NCBI GenBank assembly: GCA_017509065.1
Contig: JAFWQM010000013.1
Coordinates: 1 to 40,869 of the forward strand
From: Clostridia bacterium
Lineage (GTDB): Bacteria; Bacillota_A; Clostridia; Christensenellales; Aristaeellaceae
Reading direction: 5' to 3'
Length of the DNA stretch: 40,869 nucleotides
Shown here one piece after another: positions 1 to 7,423 of this stretch; the first letter of the stretch is position 1; every line of letters starts with the position of its first letter. The notes beneath the pieces were generated by a model, which did not search any database, had not been told where the DNA came from, and saw nothing but the letters and a program-made list of their open reading frames with translations. The position numbers and the translations under genes were made by a program.

Positions 1-141
1 CTACAGGCGACTATTTTATTCTGTCCGGGACGCTGTACAAGGCCACGGCGGACATTGCCCAGGGCGGAACCATCGTGACCAGCGGCGCGGGCCAGAACTG
101 CGAAGCCACCACCGTAGGCGGGGAGCTTGCGTCCATCGAAA
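1..141. repeat. Terminal direct repeat, copy 1 (circular-contig overlap)
   Basis: Bases 1-141 are identical to 40729-40869. Both copies lie in the same frame of the tail-fibre gene, so joining the ends restores one continuous gene. A length of exactly 141 matches a common assembler k-mer, so this is best read as an assembly overlap of a circular or circularly permuted genome and not as a biological terminal repeat. Confidence 0.9.
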
Positions 142-1436
142 GCGGCGGCGGCGGCGGATTGGACGGCATCCAGATCGTTGCCAACATGGCCGGTCTTGCT
201 GCTTCCACGGCGGACAAGGTGTTGGTGCTGCATGATGATTCTTCCTGGGGAACGGGCGGGCCGTGCTGGTTTGAGAAAAGCGCAACATGGAGCACCTACG
301 GCTACCAGCGCAATGACAACAGCTATGTGTTCCCCGTGCCGAATCAGGCTCCATTGCCGCAAGCCAACGCACCGCGCGAACAACTGGTGGACATCATGCA
401 GACGTGGATCGGCAATCCAAATATGCACCACGGAACCAGCTTCAACAATGACCTGTTTTCCGCCAACTGTGCCAGAGACGAAAGCAATCTGTTTGAAATG
501 GACTGCTCCGCCTATGTGAACGCGGTGCTGCTTGGCATTACCTACGCCAATTCCCGGTACGTGCTTGGGGAAAGCGCAGACAACAAAGAAATGCAGTACA
601 TGAGCGATCACATCGGCCCCAGCAAATCGGAATACATGCCAAAGGGCGGCCTGCAAACGTCCGAGCTTGCCATGTGGTTTGCCCAGCACGGGCGGCTGTT
701 CGATCTTCCGACGGATACGAAAACGGCACGGGACACCCTGCAATTCGGAGACATTCTTTTCGGCAGCAGCGGCACGAACCGGCCAAGCGCCTATTACAAC
801 ATTGAACACTGCATGTTTGTGCTGGGCACAAACAGTGATTATGTAGTTGTGACCGAATCCGTCAGCGTTACCGGGTCTTTTGAACAGCAGAATTTGAAAA
901 TTTCTTTCTACGATCTTTCTACGATCATCGGCCCGGACAAGTATTTCCGGGTGTTCGCCCGGCCCAAATACGCGCCCCGGATCCAGACCCCGGCCATTAC
1001 GCCCTATAAGCAGGGCACGTTCAAATACAACGCTTTCCTGCTTCCCATCTCTCAGATCAGGCGGCTGACGGACGCCAGCACCGGAACGGCGGTAAACTTT
1101 GGCGAACTCTACAATGATTCCCGGTCTATGGCGACGGTGGATTACCTGCCGGTGATTCCGCTTTCGACGGTGAAGTACATCGGAAACCAGAAAAACCCGC
1201 GCAACAATAACTACAATTGGCGCTGCCATGAGTATGACGAGACGATGGCCCTGGTGAAGTCTACCACCATCGCGTATACGTCCAACGGCGAATACATCCG
1301 AACCGAACACGTTCTTGACAGCGGGACAAAATACGTTCGTTTCTCCGCGAACTACTTATCAGCTACTAATGATACAATTCGTTTTGTAGATGCAAAAGAT
1401 TTCCTGTTCGAGATCACCCCGCCTGCGGCGACATAA
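1..1436 (+). CDS. Tail fibre / receptor-binding protein, C-terminal part (continues from 38550 across the circle)
   Basis: This is the 3' part of the gene that starts at 38550; the frame is open at base 1 and joins the frame open at 40869. The joined protein would be 1204 residues. This part holds a second copy of a hinge module (ATGDYFILSG), a Gly-rich linker, and then a domain resembling NlpC/P60-type cysteine peptidases: Cys895 in MDCSAYVN (codon 504-506) and His996 in NIEHCMFVLG (codon 807-809), with GDILFG between them. About 140 residues of unrecognised C-terminal domain follow. A peptidoglycan- or peptide-cleaving activity at the tip of the tail would help penetrate the wall of a Gram-positive host. 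The gene ends at TAA 1434-1436, 14 bases before the endolysin. The joining is seen in the sequence; the enzyme assignment rests on motif spacing and is moderate. Confidence 0.8.
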   Translation, partial: TGDYFILSGTLYKATADIAQGGTIVTSGAGQNCEATTVGGELASIESGGGGGLDGIQIVANMAGLAASTADKVLVLHDDSSWGTGGPCWFEKSATWSTYGYQRNDNSYVFPVPNQAPLPQANAPREQLVDIMQTWIGNPNMHHGTSFNNDLFSANCARDESNLFEMDCSAYVNAVLLGITYANSRYVLGESADNKEMQYMSDHIGPSKSEYMPKGGLQTSELAMWFAQHGRLFDLPTDTKTARDTLQFGDILFGSSGTNRPSAYYNIEHCMFVLGTNSDYVVVTESVSVTGSFEQQNLKISFYDLSTIIGPDKYFRVFARPKYAPRIQTPAITPYKQGTFKYNAFLLPISQIRRLTDASTGTAVNFGELYNDSRSMATVDYLPVIPLSTVKYIGNQKNPRNNNYNWRCHEYDETMALVKSTTIAYTSNGEYIRTEHVLDSGTKYVRFSANYLSATNDTIRFVDAKDFLFEITPPAAT

Positions 1437-1450
1437 GAAAGGAGCGCAAA

Positions 1451-2392
1451 ATGTACACAGCGGATGGAGTGGAAGCCCTGAAAAATCGCCTGAAAGCCGG
1501 GGGCAAGAGCAAGGCGGAAATCGTGGTAGCCCTGGCCTGGGCGTGCTTCGGCTGGCCCTACGTGTGGGGGGCCTGGGGGGCCATGTGTACGCCCGAGGAG
1601 CGCAAAACACGGGCCGGGTACAGGCCGGATAAAAAAGAGAACATCTATAGGACATGCCCCGTTTTGAGCGGAAAGCAAGCGAGCTGTGAGGGATGCCCAT
1701 GGCAGGGGACGAGGTGCTTTGACTGCCGAGGCTTTACGGACTGGCTGCTGAAACAGGTGGGTCTTGATTTGTACGGCGACACCTGCGGGGCGCAGTACGA
1801 AAAAGAAAGCAACTGGGCCGTTCGGGGAAATTATGCAGACATGCCCGCTGGGCTTGTGGGCTGTGTGTTTGAGCGTAAAAACGGCATATGGCAACACACT
1901 GGCATGCATGTGGGGATGGGCGTGACCGTCCATTGCAGCGGCACGGTTCAGAGCGGGGAACGGGACTGGACGGCCTACGGCATACCGGCCGGGCTGTACT
2001 CTGACGCCGAGCTGAAAGCGGCTGGAATCGACCCGAAAAACAATCTGCCCACCCTGCGCCGGGGGAGCAAGGGGGAATTGGTCAAAAGCCTGCAAGAATA
2101 TTTGAACGATGAAGCCGGGGCTGGGCTGGTCATTGACGGCGCTTTCGGGGCCAAGACCGAGGAGGCTGTGAAAGCGTTCCAGAAAACCAAAGGACTGACC
2201 GCTGACGGTGTGGTAGGCCCCAAGACCTGGGCGGCCATGGGCGGAGCGCCGGAGAACGATGATTTCCCGGACGAACCGGGGGAAGCGCCGGAGGAAGGAA
2301 CCGTGCGCGTGCCCGTTGCCATGCTGCTGGCGTGGGTGGACACTTTGGGGGACATGGCGCTTGATGTTCGGGGCTATGCTGGGGGTGATTGA
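1451..2392 (+). CDS. Endolysin: NlpC/P60-type cysteine peptidase with peptidoglycan-binding domain
   Basis: A 313-residue lysis enzyme expected to cut peptidoglycan stem peptides at the end of infection. The N-terminal domain has the catalytic pattern of NlpC/P60 peptidases: Cys92 in CFDCRGF and His153 in HTGMHVGMG, with GLVGCVF before the histidine. A Cys-rich insert (residues 68-92) separates the Trp-rich start from the catalytic Cys. Residues 200-262 form a PG_binding_1 domain (LRRGSKGELVKSLQ, then DGAFGAKTEEAVKAFQ). The C-terminus is an acidic linker and a short hydrophobic tail. There is no signal peptide, so release through the holin encoded at 2634 is expected. GGAG lies just upstream of the ATG. 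It is the first of four tightly packed lysis-region genes. Confidence 0.88.
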   Translation: MYTADGVEALKNRLKAGGKSKAEIVVALAWACFGWPYVWGAWGAMCTPEERKTRAGYRPDKKENIYRTCPVLSGKQASCEGCPWQGTRCFDCRGFTDWLLKQVGLDLYGDTCGAQYEKESNWAVRGNYADMPAGLVGCVFERKNGIWQHTGMHVGMGVTVHCSGTVQSGERDWTAYGIPAGLYSDAELKAAGIDPKNNLPTLRRGSKGELVKSLQEYLNDEAGAGLVIDGAFGAKTEEAVKAFQKTKGLTADGVVGPKTWAAMGGAPENDDFPDEPGEAPEEGTVRVPVAMLLAWVDTLGDMALDVRGYAGGD

Positions 2393-2394
2393 TT

Positions 2395-2586
2395 GTGGAG
2401 AAAAAGGCGTTAATGTTCATCGTTACGATTATTCTGTTGCTAATGCTGATCGTCGCCGTGCTGATCGTGGCCCTGCGGTATATGCGGGAAGAGCCATGGT
2501 GGAACCGGGAACCGACACCCATCGTGACCAAAGCGCCGGATGCGGCGCTGTTGGATAAGCTGGGGCAGAACAGGCCGCCCGGTTGA
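2395..2586 (+). CDS. Small single-span membrane protein in the lysis cassette
   Basis: About 63 residues. A short basic start (VEKKALM) is followed by one long hydrophobic segment rich in Ile, Leu and Val (about residues 6-26), then a polar tail with WWNREP. This is a type with one N-terminal membrane anchor and a small outward or inward tail. I chose GTG 2395 because GGGGGTGAT lies 7-9 bases upstream; a TTG at 2389 overlapping the endolysin stop is the alternative. Its place between endolysin and holin suggests a holin accessory or anchor role, but I do not recognise the family. Confidence 0.6.
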   Translation: MEKKALMFIVTIILLLMLIVAVLIVALRYMREEPWWNREPTPIVTKAPDAALLDKLGQNRPPG

Positions 2587-2633
2587 TAGGGGCATAAATG
2601 TCCTTCAAACCTATCGACCGAAAGGAGAAAACC

Positions 2634-3080
2634 ATGAAGAAAATCACCGAAGCGCTGGCGGCGGCCCTGGGCGCCGTGGTCAGCTTCTTTACCGGGCTGC
2701 CGCCCATCATTTGGGTGCTGGTGGCCGTAATGACCCTGGACTATATCACCGGCCTGATGTGCGGAGCCATGGGGAAAAGCCCCAAGACCGAAAACGGGGG
2801 ACTGTCAAGCAGAACCGCGTTTCAAGGGCTGCTGAAAAAAGTGCTGATCCTGATTATCGTGGGCCTGGCCGCGCTGGTGGATCGTGCAATCACAGTGAGC
2901 GCCGGAATCCAAGTGGCCGCCGTGACCGGGGCATGCTGCCTGTGGTTCGTGGCCAGCGAAGGGCTGAGCATCCTGGAAAACGCGGCGGCCATGGGCGTGC
3001 CCGTGCCCAAGGTGCTGCTGAAAGCCCTGGAAATCATGCGGGAGAAAGGCGACGGCGGCGACGAAAGCGGGGAAAAGTGA
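2634..3080 (+). CDS. Phage holin family protein
   Basis: 148 residues. The start MKKITEALAAALGAVVSFF and the segment PIIWVLVAVMTLDYITGLMCG, followed by KVLILIIVGLAALVDRAI and a further hydrophobic stretch ending near VASEGLSILENA, are the layout of the phi-LC3/Bacillus-type holin family (toxin-secretion/phage-lysis holins), with several membrane segments and a charged C-terminus. It would form membrane lesions that let the endolysin out. ATG 2634 is preferred over the upstream ATG 2598 because AAAGGAG stands 6 bases before it and the upstream residues are polar and not conserved in style. It lies directly downstream of the endolysin genes. Confidence 0.85.
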   Translation: MKKITEALAAALGAVVSFFTGLPPIIWVLVAVMTLDYITGLMCGAMGKSPKTENGGLSSRTAFQGLLKKVLILIIVGLAALVDRAITVSAGIQVAAVTGACCLWFVASEGLSILENAAAMGVPVPKVLLKALEIMREKGDGGDESGEK

Positions 3081-3081
3081 A

Positions 3082-3186
3082 ATGAACGAATGCAAGCAGA
3101 AAGAGGAGGAACCGGCATGCATCCCGTTTTTCGTGCATGAAAATACGATGATGGAGAAACTGCACGCGCAGTATAACGCTATGTGA
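3082..3186 (+). CDS. Small hypothetical protein at the end of the lysis operon
   Basis: A 34-residue reading frame (MNECKQKEEEPACIPFFVHE...) starting one base after the holin stop codon and ending at TGA 3184-3186. The phrase IPFFVHENTMM resembles short proteins that often follow holins in Firmicutes phages, but I cannot name a function. It is followed by a terminator, so it is the last gene of the lysis transcript. Its small size keeps confidence moderate. Confidence 0.55.
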   Translation: MNECKQKEEEPACIPFFVHENTMMEKLHAQYNAM

Positions 3187-3217
3187 CCTGACGGAAAAGG
3201 AAAAGAAAAAGGAAAAG

Positions 3218-3243
3218 GCCCGCTCTGACGATCGGGCTTTTTT
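3218..3243 (+). terminator. Rho-independent terminator after the lysis operon
   Basis: The stem GCCCG (3218-3222) / CGGGC (3233-3237) has a 10-base loop and is followed by six T residues (3238-3243). It sits between the lysis operon and the convergent integrase gene, so it would end late transcription. Confidence 0.85.
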
Positions 3244-3269
3244 GCAGACACTAAAGAATGAAAAATGAA

Positions 3270-4817
3270 TCATTGTTCCTCTGGTGTCGGCAAAAAGGAC
3301 AAAGAAAGGGAAACGGAATCGCGGGGGTTTTTATCGCGGGTGAGGGGGCCGGTTTTGGAATAGGTGACGCGGGAGAGGATGGAGCGCAGGAGGGCGTTTT
3401 GGTCGGCGGGGGTGGTGGCGTAGGGCCAGGCGTCCAGCACGCGGCGGATTTGGGGCAGGGCGCGGATGATCTGCGCGGCCTGGGATTCGGGCGGCTGGGC
3501 GGAAGCGGCGGTGAGGCGGGAAATTTCCGCTTCGCTGGCCGCGATTTTTTCATTCAGGGCGGTGCGGCGCTCTAAAAATTCTTCTATGGAGTAAATGCCT
3601 TTTTCCAGCAAATCCTTGGCGGCGGTGAGCTGGCGGCGGGCGGTGGCAAGGGCCTGGTTGGCGGCGGAAAGCTCCTGGGAGTGATCGACGGGCGCGGGGA
3701 CGGGCGGGGCGGCCTGGCCCTCGTACTGGATCACATAGCCGCGCAGGGTGTCCAGGATCACGGAGAGAACCACGTCCATATACGCGGAGGAGCAGGAGCA
3801 GACAGGGTTTTTGCAGCAGAGGAAAACGCCACGGGTATTATTGCGGCGGGTGATGGCATAGCCGCACAGGCCGCATTTGATCAGCCCGGCCAAAGGGTTG
3901 GAAATGTGCTTGTTGTCCACATGGGCGATACAGCGGCGGGATTCGGCCAGGGCGCGCACTTGATCGTATTCCTCGGGCGTGACGATGCCCTCATGCAGGC
4001 CCTTGGCCAGAATGTACCGGTCCGACAGGGGCCGGGCGGCCTGGAGCACGCCGTCCTTGTACAGAGGCTTGCTTTCGCGCTTCAGCCACTGGACATAGCC
4101 GGCATAAATTGGCAGCAAAAGCATCTTGCGAACGGAGTTAGCGTCCCAAGTGTGGCCGTTATAGGTGGTGCTGCCCATGGCGTTCAGGCGGTTGGCGATG
4201 GCAGCCGTGCCTAAGCCATGGTGGAGGTAGTAATCATAGGCCAGCCGGACGATGCGGGCTTCCTCCGGGATTTGCTGGAGGGTGTAGCCCTTGCTGCCGG
4301 TGCACTTCACCACCTGATAGCCGAAGGGGCGCTTGCCGCCCACGTAATGACCCTCCCGGACGGAGGCGGCGCGGCCCGCCTGCATGCGGCGCTTGATGGC
4401 CTTGTATTCACGGCGGGCCATGAATAGGGAAAATTCAAAGTATTCTTCGTCGATTTCGTTATTGGGATCGTAGGTTTTCGCGGGGGTGATGATCCTGGTG
4501 CCGCTGACGCGGAACGCCTGGGCCACAATGCCCTGGTCAATGGTGTCGCCGCGGGCCAGGCGCTCCACTTCGGTGCACAGCACGCCCTCCCACATGCCGC
4601 GCTGCACTTCTTCCAAAAGGCGCTGCATCATGGGCCGGGCGGCGATGGTGTCCCCGGACACGATCTCCCGATAGATGGCGGAGGGCGCCACGTCAATATT
4701 CAGGCGGGCGGCCAGGAGCGTGAGGGTGTGCAGATGGCGGGAGAGGGTTTCGCCCTCGCCGCGGGCTTCCGCTTCCAGATCGGCGCGGGACTTGCGCAGG
4801 TACATGCAGTAGGACAT
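3270..4817 (-). CDS. int: Large serine recombinase (phage integrase)
   Basis: A 515-residue site-specific recombinase that would integrate the phage circle into the host chromosome. The N-terminal resolvase domain carries the catalytic Ser10 within YLRKSR and Arg residues in EVERLARG (about 83-90). The recombinase domain spans about 160-300 (VGGKRPFGYQ, then IANRLNAMG and MLLLPIYAGYVQW). A zinc ribbon follows, with Cys315/Cys318 and Cys334/Cys340. A coiled-coil and C-terminal tail complete the usual large-serine-integrase layout and length. AGGAG lies 9 bases before the ATG on the minus strand. It is encoded opposite to its neighbours, between the lysis genes and hicAB. No excision factor is recognisable next to it. 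Confidence 0.93.
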   Translation of the reverse strand: MSYCMYLRKSRADLEAEARGEGETLSRHLHTLTLLAARLNIDVAPSAIYREIVSGDTIAARPMMQRLLEEVQRGMWEGVLCTEVERLARGDTIDQGIVAQAFRVSGTRIITPAKTYDPNNEIDEEYFEFSLFMARREYKAIKRRMQAGRAASVREGHYVGGKRPFGYQVVKCTGSKGYTLQQIPEEARIVRLAYDYYLHHGLGTAAIANRLNAMGSTTYNGHTWDANSVRKMLLLPIYAGYVQWLKRESKPLYKDGVLQAARPLSDRYILAKGLHEGIVTPEEYDQVRALAESRRCIAHVDNKHISNPLAGLIKCGLCGYAITRRNNTRGVFLCCKNPVCSCSSAYMDVVLSVILDTLRGYVIQYEGQAAPPVPAPVDHSQELSAANQALATARRQLTAAKDLLEKGIYSIEEFLERRTALNEKIAASEAEISRLTAASAQPPESQAAQIIRALPQIRRVLDAWPYATTPADQNALLRSILSRVTYSKTGPLTRDKNPRDSVSLSLSFLPTPEEQ

Positions 4818-4831
4818 GGAATCAGCTCCTA

Positions 4832-4915
4832 AATTATCTTGTGATAATCTTTAGAAAATCATAAGATTATTCCCAAGATTATTTTGAAAATAACTTGCTT
4901 ATAACTTGCAAGTTA
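4832..4915. promoter_or_regulatory. AT-rich inverted-repeat region before the integrase: candidate attP or integrase operator
   Basis: This short AT-rich gap holds ATAATCTT (4844-4851) facing AAGATTAT (4863-4870) across 11 bases, related copies AATTATCTT (4832-4840) and CAAGATTAT (4874-4882), and a second set TAACTTGC (4891-4898 and 4902-4909) facing GCAAGTTA (4908-4915). Large serine integrases normally have attP next to their gene, and attP sites are imperfect inverted repeats of about 50 bp. Control of int transcription is the other reading. Neither crossover point nor host site can be seen here. Confidence 0.4.
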
Positions 4916-4919
4916 CCGC

Positions 4920-4948
4920 TTGACATACGTAATGTTACGTAGTATAAT
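4920..4948 (+). promoter_or_regulatory. Consensus promoter with internal palindromic operator for hicAB
   Basis: TTGACA (4920-4925) and TATAAT (4943-4948) are both perfect, with a 17-base spacer. The spacer is filled by the inverted repeat TACGTAA (4926-4932) / TTACGTA (4935-4941). An operator in this place would let a DNA-binding antitoxin, here HicB, shut off its own operon. The hicA start is 22 bases downstream of the -10 box. Confidence 0.88.
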
Positions 4949-4970
4949 GAGGGGGCAAGGAGGGAAAAGC

Positions 4971-5156
4971 ATGAGGTGGGCGGAAAAAAAGCGTCAGCTT
5001 CGGGAGGCAGGATGCCGAAAAATAGACGAGGGCGGAAACCACGAAATTTGGTACAGCCCCATTACACAAAAGAAGTTTCCTGTGCCGAGGCATGACACAC
5101 AGGAGATAGGAAAAGGGATAGAAAAAGCGGTGAACAAGCAGGCGGGGCTGAAATAA
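4971..5156 (+). CDS. hicA: HicA family toxin (mRNA interferase)
   Basis: 61 residues, the usual HicA size. It has the double-stranded-RNA-binding-like fold signature: MRWAEKKRQLREAGC, the catalytic His24 in EGGNHEIWYSP, then KKFPVPRHDTQEIGKG and the C-terminal AVNKQAGLK. HicA toxins cut mRNA and arrest translation. ATG 4971 is chosen because AGGAGG lies 6 bases upstream and the protein begins as HicA proteins do; the upstream in-frame ATG 4920 overlaps the promoter. It is followed by hicB after 34 bases. In a phage the pair may stabilise the prophage or exclude other phages. Confidence 0.9.
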   Translation: MRWAEKKRQLREAGCRKIDEGGNHEIWYSPITQKKFPVPRHDTQEIGKGIEKAVNKQAGLK

Positions 5157-5190
5157 GGGAAGTCCGCGAGACAGAAGGAGGACACAGAAT

Positions 5191-5589
5191 ATGGCAAAGT
5201 ATTGTTTTCCGGCGATCATCGAGCCGGACGAACCCGGCTTTATGGTGACATTCCCCGATATAGAAAATTGCTTTACCAGCGGGGAAAACCTTGTGGACGC
5301 GCTGGAAATGGGGGAAGATGTGCTGAACCTGATGCTGACGCATATGGAAGATCAGAAGGAACCGATTCCCGCGCCCAGCGACCTGAACGCTATACACCCC
5401 ACGGAAAAAGGGGCGATCGTGACGCTGATCCTGGCGGACACCGTGACCTACCGCAAAAAGATTTCCAACATGGCGGTAAAGAAAACCCTTTCCATTCCCC
5501 AATGGCTGAACACCGCCGCCGAAGCGGCCAACGTGAACTTTTCCCAGACCTTGCAGGAGGCCCTGACCGCCAAGCTGGGCATGCAATGA
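5191..5589 (+). CDS. hicB: HicB family antitoxin
   Basis: 132 residues. The N-terminal half (YCFPAIIEPDEPGFMVTFPD, then GENLVDALEMGEDVLNLML) is the partial RNase H-like HicB fold that binds and blocks HicA. The C-terminal part (VKKTLSIPQWLNTAAEAANV, then FSQTLQEALTAKLGM) looks like a ribbon-helix-helix DNA-binding domain, which fits autoregulation at the palindrome in the upstream promoter. AAGGAGG precedes the ATG. It is cotranscribed with hicA and followed by a strong terminator. Confidence 0.92.
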   Translation: MAKYCFPAIIEPDEPGFMVTFPDIENCFTSGENLVDALEMGEDVLNLMLTHMEDQKEPIPAPSDLNAIHPTEKGAIVTLILADTVTYRKKISNMAVKKTLSIPQWLNTAAEAANVNFSQTLQEALTAKLGMQ

Positions 5590-5600
5590 CCGCCTTTCCG

Positions 5601-5626
5601 AAAAGCCCCGAGGGGGGCTTTTTTTC
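5601..5626. terminator. Terminator, probably bidirectional, between hicB and the lysogeny operon
   Basis: AGCCCC (5604-5609) / GGGGCT (5614-5619), loop GAGG, then seven T (5619-5625) on the plus strand and a run of A before it (5601-5604), so it can also act on the minus-strand operon that ends at 5650. Confidence 0.87.
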
Positions 5627-5649
5627 ATGTGATTTGCTGAATCGGCCGG

Positions 5650-6024
5650 TTAAGGTTTGCAGCGCTGGCAAGGGCGGTAGCCCATATCAACGACCTGGGC
5701 GCGGGTGCCGGTGTAGGTGCGTTTATTGGAATCCTTCATCTGCTTGACGCTGGAGCAGGAGGGCTTATGAAAAACTCTGGAGCTTTTATTGAGGATGTAG
5801 GTTTTCGTGGCGGGCTTGGCGGTGGGCTTCGGGGATGGCATGGCGGTTTTTTTCGCGGCAGGCTTTGCGGTTGCCTTGGGCTGGGCGGCGGGCTGATAAA
5901 CGGAGGCGGAATAGCTGGAGGCCGTTTGAGCGCCGGTGGTTTTGTCCGGCGATGGTTGGCCTATGAGGATGTAGAAAAGCAGGCCCAGGGCGATGAGGGT
6001 GACGACGATGGAATACTTTTTCAT
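5650..6024 (-). CDS. Membrane-anchored protein with Ada-like His/Cys metal-binding C-terminus
   Basis: 124 residues. Residues 5-21 form one hydrophobic signal-anchor (SIVVTLIALGLLFYILI). A Pro/Ala/Lys/Thr linker of about 50 residues, typical of cell-wall-spanning stalks, leads to a small C-terminal domain: H86-x3-C90, then C119-x2-C122 in GYRPCQRC. This pattern resembles the small zinc-binding domain of Ada-type proteins found at the ends of many Firmicutes secreted proteins. The domain would lie outside the membrane. AGGAGG lies upstream. It is the third gene of the repressor operon, so it should be made in lysogens, which suggests a lysogenic-conversion or superinfection-exclusion role. The function is inferred only from context. 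Confidence 0.72.
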   Translation of the reverse strand: MKKYSIVVTLIALGLLFYILIGQPSPDKTTGAQTASSYSASVYQPAAQPKATAKPAAKKTAMPSPKPTAKPATKTYILNKSSRVFHKPSCSSVKQMKDSNKRTYTGTRAQVVDMGYRPCQRCKP

Positions 6025-6053
6025 GCATGGCCTCCTGACCTTGCTTTGTAATG

Positions 6054-6950
6054 CTATTTCGGCTGCTTGTGCTGAATCAGATAGTCGTTATAAGTTTCGG
6101 GATCGACACACTTTGAGCATGGTTTAAGTTTTTGCTGTATCGCATCGCAAAGGGTGGTTTTGTTTGGAGAAGGAGAATTATCCAAAGAATAGCACCAATA
6201 AACAGAATGAAAAGTGGGGTGGGAAGGCAAGAAATAAACATAAGAAGGATCAAGAACAGGAAAATGAATCTGTGATTGCTGCTCAGGCGTCAATGTTTTG
6301 TAAGGTTTTCCTTTTAAATCCTTCCATGTATCACGCCGAGCGGAAGATATCGCTGCGTGATCAAGGCGAGATTCCTGATTTTCAAAATCGTGCAAGCGTT
6401 CAAACAAACTTGTTATATCAGAGGCGCTATACCCAAAAATAGTGGAATCCTGTTGATCTTTTAATAATTTTTCGATGATCATTTCTTTATCTGCAAGTTG
6501 TAGCTCCAAACTAAAGTTTTCTGCATCTAATTCTTTATTTTCCTGTGATAATTCATGATTCCTATCGATAAGAGCATCTGTTTTATTTGAATCCAATCGC
6601 TCTTTTGTCTTTTTCGCATGTTCATAATCAAACAGTTTTCGCCTCAATTGATCTATTATCTCATCCTTTTTTTCGAGATCCTTTTTCAACTTTTCAATTT
6701 CTTCTTTATACTTGTTTGATTCTGAATTTACGAAATTAGAATTATCTATTTTGTGCGAATTATTTTCTTTTTGCTGGTTATTCAGATTTTTAGCGGATTC
6801 CTCTTTGCGTGCTTCTTCCATTGCCTTCTTGCGTGCTTTTTCTTCTGGAAGGTATGTCAGATACACGATAAAACATAAAAAGAGAATCAGCGCAAAAATA
6901 CCGCCAAAAATATACAATGCTTCCATACCTCTATCGCCATACTTTTTCAT
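6054..6950 (-). CDS. AT-rich membrane protein with coiled coil and His/Cys metal-binding C-terminus
   Basis: 298 residues. A signal-anchor near residues 10-32 (YIFGGIFALILFLCFIVYLT) is followed by a long charged coiled coil (about 40-160, rich in Lys, Glu and Asn) and a C-terminal domain with H248-x4-C253 and C278-x2-C281 (KPCSKCV). The last domain matches the pattern of its neighbour at 5650, in a different scaffold. The gene is much richer in A and T than the rest of the genome, which suggests recent acquisition. Its ATG overlaps the repressor stop by 4 bases, so the two are translationally coupled. I do not recognise a named family; exclusion of other phages at the envelope is an inference from operon position. 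Confidence 0.7.
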   Translation of the reverse strand: MKKYGDRGMEALYIFGGIFALILFLCFIVYLTYLPEEKARKKAMEEARKEESAKNLNNQQKENNSHKIDNSNFVNSESNKYKEEIEKLKKDLEKKDEIIDQLRRKLFDYEHAKKTKERLDSNKTDALIDRNHELSQENKELDAENFSLELQLADKEMIIEKLLKDQQDSTIFGYSASDITSLFERLHDFENQESRLDHAAISSARRDTWKDLKGKPYKTLTPEQQSQIHFPVLDPSYVYFLPSHPTFHSVYWCYSLDNSPSPNKTTLCDAIQQKLKPCSKCVDPETYNDYLIQHKQPK

Positions 6951-7336
6951 TTCAGCGCATTTGAAGCGGGAAAGGTTTGATTTTTTTCAGAAGCATACAG
7001 AACAGAAATATCTGAAACATAAGCAAGAACCTTTTCCCGGCCTTCCAAAGACAAAGCGCGGTAAGAAACCAAAAGACGAAGTTCATCATTGGAAAGCACC
7101 TGATCAAGCCCGGTAGAGTCGCGGGGTTCATTTTTATTGTCATTCATTCCAAATAGTTGATTTACTGAGCAATCAAAAAGCTCACACATTTTCAGAATAG
7201 CCGATTGATCCGGTTCAGCTTTTCCGACTTCCCATTTTGAAACAGCTTGCGCAGATACACCCAGAATGCGGCCAAGATCGGATTGATACATTCCTGCACG
7301 TTCCCGATAGAACCGTATATTTTCAGAAAGCGCCAT
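6947..7336 (-). CDS. XRE-family repressor (CI-like, short form)
   Basis: 129 residues. The helix-turn-helix occupies about residues 5-60 (IRFYRERAGMYQSDLGRILG, then VSAQAVSKWEVGKAEPD). The remainder is a short helical tail with no Ser/Lys self-cleavage domain, so induction would not work by LexA-type autocleavage. It is divergent from the Cro-like gene at 7483, and the intervening region has two identical-type operators over two promoters, which is the standard lysogeny switch. RBS AAGGAG precedes the ATG. It leads an operon with the genes at 6054 and 5650. Confidence 0.88.
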   Translation of the reverse strand: MALSENIRFYRERAGMYQSDLGRILGVSAQAVSKWEVGKAEPDQSAILKMCELFDCSVNQLFGMNDNKNEPRDSTGLDQVLSNDELRLLVSYRALSLEGREKVLAYVSDISVLYASEKNQTFPASNALK

Positions 7337-7359
7337 TCACCACAACTCCTTTTTGATTT

Positions 7360-7388
7360 ATTATACAACTTTTAGTTGTTGCGAACAA
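7360..7388 (-). promoter_or_regulatory. Repressor (lysogeny) promoter
   Basis: On the minus strand TTGTTC (7388-7383) and TATAAT (7365-7360) are separated by 17 bases. The palindromic operator 7365-7379 covers the spacer and touches the -10 box, so the repressor or Cro would act here. The repressor start lies 23 bases downstream. Confidence 0.8.
7365..7379. promoter_or_regulatory. Operator 1 of the lysogeny switch
   Basis: ACAACT TTT AGTTGT is a 15-base near-perfect palindrome overlapping the repressor promoter. It matches operator 2 at 7431-7445 in 14 of 15 positions. Confidence 0.82.
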
Positions 7389-7423
7389 GCGAAAAAAAGT
7401 TGATTATATTTATAAAACCCCTC

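Noticed and set aside
1..141. T7-like short direct terminal repeat of a linear phage genome
   Set aside because: The repeat lies inside one gene, the length equals a typical assembler k-mer, and joining restores a full fibre; packaging ends cannot be read from it.
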